From Larkinella knui (GTDB lineage: Bacteria > Bacteroidota > Bacteroidia > Cytophagales > Spirosomataceae): DNA of 64,000 bases. A program made the position numbers and the translations under genes. The notes beneath the pieces are model-generated. The model was not told the DNA's origin, ran no database searches, and saw only the letters and a list, made by a program, of their open reading frames with translations. Shown piece by piece: positions 59,098-64,000 of the stretch (positions within the stretch are counted from its first letter, which is position 1; every line of letters starts with the position of its first letter). The DNA lies in the NCBI RefSeq assembly GCF_003858645.1, contig NZ_RQJP01000002.1:62001-126000 (forward strand), read 5' to 3'.

Positions 59098-60399
59098 TTA
59101 TTTTATGAGCGGCAATGACAAATAAAAGGAAGTACCGCTACCGGTTTCACTTTCAAACCAGAGTTTTCCCTGCTGCACTTCGGCATATTCTTTACATAAA
59201 AACAGGCCAAGACCGACGCCCTTTTCATGATTTGTACCAAAAGTCACCCTCGATTTTAATGAAAAAATAGTTTCTTTATCTTCCGGTTTTATTCCATCAC
59301 CGTTATCTTTTACACTAATTAAACAATGTGTATCGGTTTGCATTGTTTCAATCGTAATTAAACCACCAAAAGGAGTAAATTTAATTGCATTACCCACCAG
59401 ATTTCTGACAATAAGCTGGAGCATATCCCGATCGGCCACAACGCTGATTGTCGTATCAATTGAATGATTCAGGTGTATTTGTTTTTTGATAGCCAGTGGT
59501 TTATAAATTTCCAGAATTGGCCTCAGAACCGCATAAATAGTAACCTGAGTCAGGTTTACTTTCAGACCATCCATTTGGCTGGTCGACCAGGAGAGCAGAT
59601 TGAAAAGCATTTCCTGGGTATTCCTCACCACATCCAGCAAATCGGCCTCGATTTCTTTCTTTTGCGAATCATTTAATTCCGTTTCCTTAATAATTTCCAG
59701 GTATTGCTGAACGGAGGAAAGTGGCGATCGCAAATCATGGGAAATGATGGAAAAAAGTTTGTTTTTCTCGGCATTAAGACGTTCGAGCACTTTTGACTTT
59801 TCCTCTACCAACCGCTGCTCGGCCCGGTAGGCTTTCCTGAAAAAGTAGGTTGCCAGGTAAATTAAAACAATGCCCACGACATACGTTGATGCGATATCAA
59901 CCGTTCGGTTCAGCCGACTCGTATAACGTAAAATGATCGACTCCGGATAAAAATAGTCGATCATCAACAGCCCCGATACGATAATCAGATTTAAAAAAAA
60001 CCAGAAAACATACAGTCTGGAAGGCGCAACAAACGATAGGAGAAGATAAACAAGCGTAAACAATAGCAGCGAAGGACCCTCCACGCCCGCATTAAAAAAA
60101 TAATTAATGGCCAGCAACGCGCTAATCAGAATACCGCCAATCAGTACACTGATATAAAATTTATTTTTTATTCTGGATAAATAATATAGCAAAGAGAATA
60201 CGATACAAAGCAGAAAAGAAATTAAAGACGCTTCCGGCAGACCAATGTAATAATTAAACGGAATATTGTAGATCGTTGCCACAACACCGATCATACATAT
60301 TGAATTGAAGATGCGGCTTTCCAGTGTGCTTTCTCCGGGTACGCCAACCAGCACGTTAAATCGCTTTTGAATGAAATTGAAAAGGGGTGGGTTTTCCAA
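59098..60399 (-). CDS. Membrane sensor histidine kinase
   Basis: 433 residues. Six to seven hydrophobic segments between residues 30 and 190 (e.g. LISFLLCIVFSLLYYL, FYISVLIGGILISALLAIN, VVGIVLIYLATYFF), a short coiled coil (EEKSKVLERLNAEKNK), the H-box FSIISHDLRSPLSSVQQ, and ATPase motifs NLVGNAIKFTP, VKDNGDGIKPED and GVGLGLFLCKEYA. No periplasmic sensor loop, so the signal is probably in the membrane or cytoplasm. No response regulator is adjacent. Confidence 0.93.
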   Translation of the reverse strand: MENPPLFNFIQKRFNVLVGVPGESTLESRIFNSICMIGVVATIYNIPFNYYIGLPEASLISFLLCIVFSLLYYLSRIKNKFYISVLIGGILISALLAINYFFNAGVEGPSLLLFTLVYLLLSFVAPSRLYVFWFFLNLIIVSGLLMIDYFYPESIILRYTSRLNRTVDIASTYVVGIVLIYLATYFFRKAYRAEQRLVEEKSKVLERLNAEKNKLFSIISHDLRSPLSSVQQYLEIIKETELNDSQKKEIEADLLDVVRNTQEMLFNLLSWSTSQMDGLKVNLTQVTIYAVLRPILEIYKPLAIKKQIHLNHSIDTTISVVADRDMLQLIVRNLVGNAIKFTPFGGLITIETMQTDTHCLISVKDNGDGIKPEDKETIFSLKSRVTFGTNHEKGVGLGLFLCKEYAEVQQGKLWFESETGSGTSFYLSLPLIK

Positions 60400-60421
60400 C
60401 GTTGTTCTCCTATGAGTATGT

Positions 60422-60461
60422 AAAAAAATAGGTGATTAAACCGGGGGCTTAATCACCTATT
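60422..60461 (-). terminator. Rho-independent terminator of the cupredoxin-fusion gene
   Basis: 13-bp perfect arms 60427-60439 and 60449-60461, 9 nt loop, followed on the minus strand by a run of seven T. It lies 28 bp past the stop codon at 60489. Confidence 0.9.
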
Positions 60462-60488
60462 AACAAAAATAAACAAAAAACTTTATAC

Positions 60489-62492
60489 TTATTTCACAAC
60501 TTTCAATACACCCTGCATAAGTGAAGAATGCCCCGGGAATGTGCAGACGAATTGGTAGTCTCCCGGCGTCGTTGGAGCCACGAAATAGAGCGATTCGGAG
60601 CTTTCAGGCTGTAATAGATTCGTATGGAACAACACGTTTGGCGTTACCGGAACGTACTGCATCCGGGAACCGTTCAGGTTCAGTTTCAGGGCGGCATCCC
60701 CTACCGCATTGGCCGTAGCGGGTTTCACAATGACGCAGTTGTGCAGCATATCATCGTTGTTGTTGAATACCCAGCGGATGCGGCTCCCGGCTTTTACTTC
60801 TACCTGCGTTTTATCAAATTTCAAGCCCGGTACCGTGCCGATGGTAATCACCTGATCGGGGCCGTTCGTCCAGTCGGCGGGTTGTTCGGTAACGCGTTTT
60901 GCACTGACAGCCGCGGGCTTTCCTTTGGCGCCCGAAACCGGCGGTACCGATTTGGTGGAGGCCATCGCCATGTCAGCATGGTTGTGCCGGACGGGGGCCG
61001 CAATGGTCAGCTTCGTTCCCGGTGCAATGTGATTGAGCGTATAATACCCGGTGTTGTGCAGCAACGGCAGCCCTTTGTCCGACTTGATTCCTTCCGCTTT
61101 TACCTCGTGAACATAGCCTTCGCGCAGGAGCGTGTCAGCTACTATCCTGACTTTTAAACCGTTATCGGATACCACAACGCCCCGTATTGGAACGGGCCGC
61201 GCATCTTCAACGGGACTTCCGTAGATTCTGTGATATTTGTACGTGAAGCTGTTCATGCTGTAGGAAGCCAGGTCTTCGGCGGTTTTTTTGTCGACCGGCA
61301 ACGTAAACTCTACCTCAAAACCGTCGGGCATCGAGCGGATGGCTTTCATTTCAAACGGCGTCTGTCCCGTCCAGACCAGGCGTTGAACCCCGAATGGATC
61401 CTTACCGGTGGCAGACCAGCCGCGGCTGGTTTGCCCAACAAACATGGAACCGTCGAGTCCCCAGGCCATTCGCAAAATACCGGACTGAAAACCCGACCGG
61501 AATGGAAAACAGGCCCCCTGATACTTGCCGTCTACTTTCTCGAGAAAAACCCGCATCACCTTGCTGTGTCCCTGATCGCCAACGAACAATTGCCCATCGA
61601 AAGGCCCGAAACGGCTGGCGGTGGTGTCTTCCAGAATATCGGAGGTCGAAATCCCCATCATGGTGTGCGGAAACCAGATCGCCGGTTCTTTCAGGTGCGG
61701 GATCGACTTCACCATTTCGTGCATCGGTTTGCCGGTGCTCGGTACGTCTTCCGGTTTCAGTGTCAGGGGAGAACCCGGCTCCTTCGTCCACTTCAGCCCT
61801 TCCGGATTTCCCGCAAAATCGCCCAGTTCGAGGTGCGTCATCCGACCCGATCCGACCCAGTCGCCCTGGTTTTCGGTGTAAAAAATACTGCCATCACGCA
61901 GCGCCCGGTAGCTGGACGGTGAACGCAGTCCGGTAGCGAACGGCTTCAGTTCGCCCTTTTCGTTTACTTTCACCATCCAACCCCGCCATTTGGCTAAACT
62001 GGCACCCCGGCCGATCCAGCCAAGGTTGAGCGTGATGAGCATATCGCCGTCTGGCAAAAAGAGTGGCCCATACGAATATTCGTGGTAGTTGCCAGACAAA
62101 GGCCATTTCACGATGGACTGGTATTCGTTGGCTTCATCGTCACCGTCGGTATCGATCATTTTTGTCAGCTCACCGCGTTGTGTGGCATACAGAGCGCCCT
62201 GGTGATAAGCCAGGCCGAGGGGTTCGTGCAAGCCGTAGGCAAACCGCTTGTACTGCGGTATACGGCTTCCTTTCATATACGGATTGCTGATGAGCCAAAC
62301 CTCACCCCGGCGGGTCGAAACCCCCAGCCGGCCGTCGGGCAGCACGGCCATCCCGCCCACTTCCAGTTGAACCCCTTCCGGAATGGGAACGGTAATGAGT
62401 CGGTAATAATCGTCTTCCGTAAGTGGGCGCTGCGCCACGGCCAGGGAAGAAATCAGGAGAGAAAAAAGAAGAAACGAGAGTCTGTTTTTCAT
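60489..62492 (-). CDS. Beta-propeller dehydrogenase-like protein with C-terminal cupredoxin (auracyanin-like)
   Basis: 667 residues from the ATG at 62492; earlier in-frame starts overlap csaA and precede the signal MKNRLSFLLFSLLISSLAVA. Residues 30-400 form a glucose/sorbosone dehydrogenase-like propeller (GMAVLPDGRLGVSTRRGE), then a beta-sandwich part. The last ~115 residues are a type I copper domain with ligands His in NDDMLHNCVIV, Cys and His in VCTFPGHSSLM and the adjacent Met. This puts an electron acceptor on the same chain as the oxidising domain. Cotranscribed with csaA upstream; has its own terminator. Confidence 0.9.
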   Translation of the reverse strand: MKNRLSFLLFSLLISSLAVAQRPLTEDDYYRLITVPIPEGVQLEVGGMAVLPDGRLGVSTRRGEVWLISNPYMKGSRIPQYKRFAYGLHEPLGLAYHQGALYATQRGELTKMIDTDGDDEANEYQSIVKWPLSGNYHEYSYGPLFLPDGDMLITLNLGWIGRGASLAKWRGWMVKVNEKGELKPFATGLRSPSSYRALRDGSIFYTENQGDWVGSGRMTHLELGDFAGNPEGLKWTKEPGSPLTLKPEDVPSTGKPMHEMVKSIPHLKEPAIWFPHTMMGISTSDILEDTTASRFGPFDGQLFVGDQGHSKVMRVFLEKVDGKYQGACFPFRSGFQSGILRMAWGLDGSMFVGQTSRGWSATGKDPFGVQRLVWTGQTPFEMKAIRSMPDGFEVEFTLPVDKKTAEDLASYSMNSFTYKYHRIYGSPVEDARPVPIRGVVVSDNGLKVRIVADTLLREGYVHEVKAEGIKSDKGLPLLHNTGYYTLNHIAPGTKLTIAAPVRHNHADMAMASTKSVPPVSGAKGKPAAVSAKRVTEQPADWTNGPDQVITIGTVPGLKFDKTQVEVKAGSRIRWVFNNNDDMLHNCVIVKPATANAVGDAALKLNLNGSRMQYVPVTPNVLFHTNLLQPESSESLYFVAPTTPGDYQFVCTFPGHSSLMQGVLKVVK

Positions 62493-62502
62493 GATTTTAT
62501 AA

Positions 62503-62841
62503 CTAGGCAATTCGGGAGCCGTTTTCTGTTTTACGTTCGGTTTGCAGTAAAGTCACTTCGCCATCCTTCCCAATAGCTCCCAAAACCAGGCATTCACTTT
62601 TGAAGGAAGCAATTTGTTTGGGCGGGAAGTTAACAACCGCAACGATCTGCATACCAGTAAGTTGCTCCGGTTTGTAAAGCCGGGTTAGCTGTGCAGAGGA
62701 CCGTTTGATCCCTTTTGGACCAAAATCGATGGTTAATTTATAAGCTGGTTTTCGGGCTTCCGGAAACTCTTCAACCGCCACAACCGTGCCGGTTACAATC
62801 TCCACTTTTTCAAAGTCGGCCCACGAAATAGCGTTTTCCAT
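62503..62841 (-). CDS. csaA: CsaA-type tRNA-binding protein / export chaperone
   Basis: 112 residues with a single tRNA_bind OB fold: FEKVEIVTGTVVAVEEFPEA, RKPAYKLTIDFGPKG, and the conserved dimer segment VVNFPPKQIASFKSECLVLG. The same domain is found at the C-terminus of methionyl-tRNA synthetase. CsaA is described as a chaperone with export-related activity. Unusual position between two genes for envelope oxidoreductase-like proteins (6 and 10 bp gaps). Confidence 0.93.
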   Translation of the reverse strand: MENAISWADFEKVEIVTGTVVAVEEFPEARKPAYKLTIDFGPKGIKRSSAQLTRLYKPEQLTGMQIVAVVNFPPKQIASFKSECLVLGAIGKDGEVTLLQTERKTENGSRIA

Positions 62842-62847
62842 TGGCGG

Positions 62848-64000
62848 TCACCACAAAAGTGTGTACTGAATGGTCGCCGAACCCTCCTTCACATTCACCG
62901 GCATCACCAGTTCCTGCCGTCCGGAGTTGGAACGCGTCGTCGGTTTCAGCCTGGAGTCAATCCGAATATAATACTTTCCATCGACCGAATACAAGCCTTT
63001 CGTGACTTCTTCCAGCGATGAACCAACCGCCAGCCGGCAATACAGGGCTTCGGTTTCCGGCCCTTTCAGAGTCAGCGTCCGGGTAAAGGACTTGCTATCG
63101 GCATCCGGCAAAACCGCATCGGTCAGGTCCAGATCCTTCATCCGATACTGCAGGGTTGGATAGCCCTGTTTGTCCATCGACAACCCTTTATATTTTAACT
63201 CATTGTCAGACAGACTATCCGGCCAGAACTGGCCGGAATTGGCCATCAGGGCCAGCGGATTCTGGGCCGACAATACCGCCAGAGTACCCAGCGGTTTCAA
63301 CAATTGCGGCTCTCCGCGTTCGTACCACATGTCGGTCACGTCGGCAAACTGCCCGCGCCAGACCTGCAGCAACGCTCCCTGATTGAGATCAATGGTATAA
63401 TTCAAGCCGGAAGGGCTCCCCACCGAGATGCAATGCGTTTTCTTTTTAGGACCATACATCACAAACGAACGGATCACCGCCGGTTTGGTAGTTGGTTCCA
63501 CTGCAATTTCGCCAACCGGATCGGGTTCGGGCAGCGAAGCCCGGGGATGCAGGGCCTGAAACTTGGTATCGGGAGCCGAAATGAAGAAACCCAGACCCGG
63601 CCGGGGCCACGAACGTCCGAAAAACAGGGTAAAGGGGTGTTTACCCGCAGTCAGATTCAGCTTCGCTGTATTCATATAACCCAGATCGAGCCGCTGGTTG
63701 GCAATCACCTCTTTGCCATCAATCTGCAGCGAGGCAAAACCGCCCTGCTGCAAAGCCACCGTATACATCGCCGTTTTGTCGACCACCAAATCTCCGGTAT
63801 ACACAATCCCGTGCCAGCGCGGCTGTCCGAAAGACACTTCGTAGGTCAGCGCCGAAATCGTATCTTCTTTTACCAGTTTCAGATTGGCGAGTTCCGCCTG
63901 TGAAACAGTCTCCGTTTTGTTTTCGTACAACTTGTATCGCAGGTTGGTCAGTTTCGCCACCGGGCGATCGGTAATCAATTGATAACCAACATTCCGAACC
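62848..64000 (-). CDS. PA14-domain envelope protein (5' end outside window)
   Basis: The frame is open to the right edge of the window; translation there reads VRNVGYQLITDRPVAKLTNL, so the N-terminus is missing. A TTG at 63978 is not a credible start. Residues near the edge form a PA14-like beta-sandwich (GIVYTGDLVVDKTAMYTVA, LNLTAGKHPFTLFFG). The C-terminal 220 residues are beta-rich and unassigned (HCISVGSPSGLNYTIDL, DVTDMWYERGEPQLLKPLG). In relatives this kind of segment follows a cytochrome c or dehydrogenase part, but that cannot be seen here. Confidence 0.75.
   Translation of the reverse strand, partial: VRNVGYQLITDRPVAKLTNLRYKLYENKTETVSQAELANLKLVKEDTISALTYEVSFGQPRWHGIVYTGDLVVDKTAMYTVALQQGGFASLQIDGKEVIANQRLDLGYMNTAKLNLTAGKHPFTLFFGRSWPRPGLGFFISAPDTKFQALHPRASLPEPDPVGEIAVEPTTKPAVIRSFVMYGPKKKTHCISVGSPSGLNYTIDLNQGALLQVWRGQFADVTDMWYERGEPQLLKPLGTLAVLSAQNPLALMANSGQFWPDSLSDNELKYKGLSMDKQGYPTLQYRMKDLDLTDAVLPDADSKSFTRTLTLKGPETEALYCRLAVGSSLEEVTKGLYSVDGKYYIRIDSRLKPTTRSNSGRQELVMPVNVKEGSATIQYTLLW

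Overview
The window looks like chromosomal DNA of a Bacteroidota bacterium of the order Cytophagales, most likely a Spirosoma- or Larkinella-type member of the Spirosomataceae. This rests on: a SusC/SusD pair with an ECF sigma and FecR anti-sigma factor; promoters of the Bacteroidota type (TTTG - 19 nt - TAnnTTTG, one near-perfect example at 57857-57887); many Tat-exported Gfo/Idh/MocA, DUF1080 and TIM-barrel proteins; PVC-type heme and auracyanin-like proteins; and abundant short inverted repeats between genes. The genus is an inference. I saw no rRNA, tRNA, CRISPR array, phage or insertion sequence.

Layout. 1-6.9 kb: a periplasmic sugar-oxidation set (HEAT-repeat protein with two DUF1080 domains, two Tat-exported Gfo/Idh oxidoreductases, a small DUF1080 protein). 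7.1-9.9 kb: a DUF3500 protein, a GlcD-type flavoprotein and the ribosome-rescue hydrolase ArfB. 10.0-12.6 kb: a tandem array of six related small acidic proteins of unknown function, the most novel coding feature here. 12.6-14.5 kb: a MarR-GNAT fusion with a likely operator, then about 0.9 kb of non-coding repeats with a 59-60 bp degenerate tandem unit. 14.5-17.3 kb: VCBS-repeat protein, metallo-beta-lactamase-fold hydrolase, glycosyltransferase.

17.4-25.2 kb: a seven-gene catabolic operon (SDR, ROK kinase, SIS-domain protein, Tat-exported TIM barrel, FAD oxidoreductase, phosphotriesterase-like hydrolase, MetE-like protein), divergent from a GntR/UTRA regulator. A perfect 18 bp palindrome lies between the two inferred promoters, and related sequences occur upstream of two Gfo/Idh genes elsewhere. 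25.2-33.6 kb: PAS histidine kinase, cytoplasmic Gfo/Idh enzyme, stand-alone glycogen-binding-like domain, Tat-exported TIM barrel and a large heme c dehydrogenase-like protein.

33.7-44.3 kb (all minus strand): ECF sigma, FecR, STN-domain SusC, SusD, FAD oxidoreductase, FMN-binding lipid-free secreted protein and the flavin transferase ApbE. This reads as a nutrient-uptake locus linked to an extracytoplasmic flavin redox module. 44.6-49.5 kb: SDR, a secreted Hint (hedgehog/intein-like) protein, a Tat-exported amine oxidase and a Tat-exported PLP aminotransferase. 49.9-54.6 kb: ABC ATPase and an ABC permease fused to an M1 aminopeptidase. 54.8-64 kb: a lipoprotein, M28 peptidase, two small hypothetical genes, an Rrf2 regulator and its NAD(P)H-binding neighbour with matching operators, a membrane histidine kinase, a beta-propeller/cupredoxin fusion, CsaA, and a PA14-domain protein that runs off the right edge.

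Themes. Much of the window concerns oxidising and cleaving sugars outside the cytoplasm and moving the electrons on (Gfo/Idh, DUF1080, TIM barrels, heme c, flavin and copper proteins). A second theme is structured intergenic DNA: at least five spacers carry inverted repeats built from 7-bp units, four of them with the same GGCTGACGC tip although the arm sequences differ.
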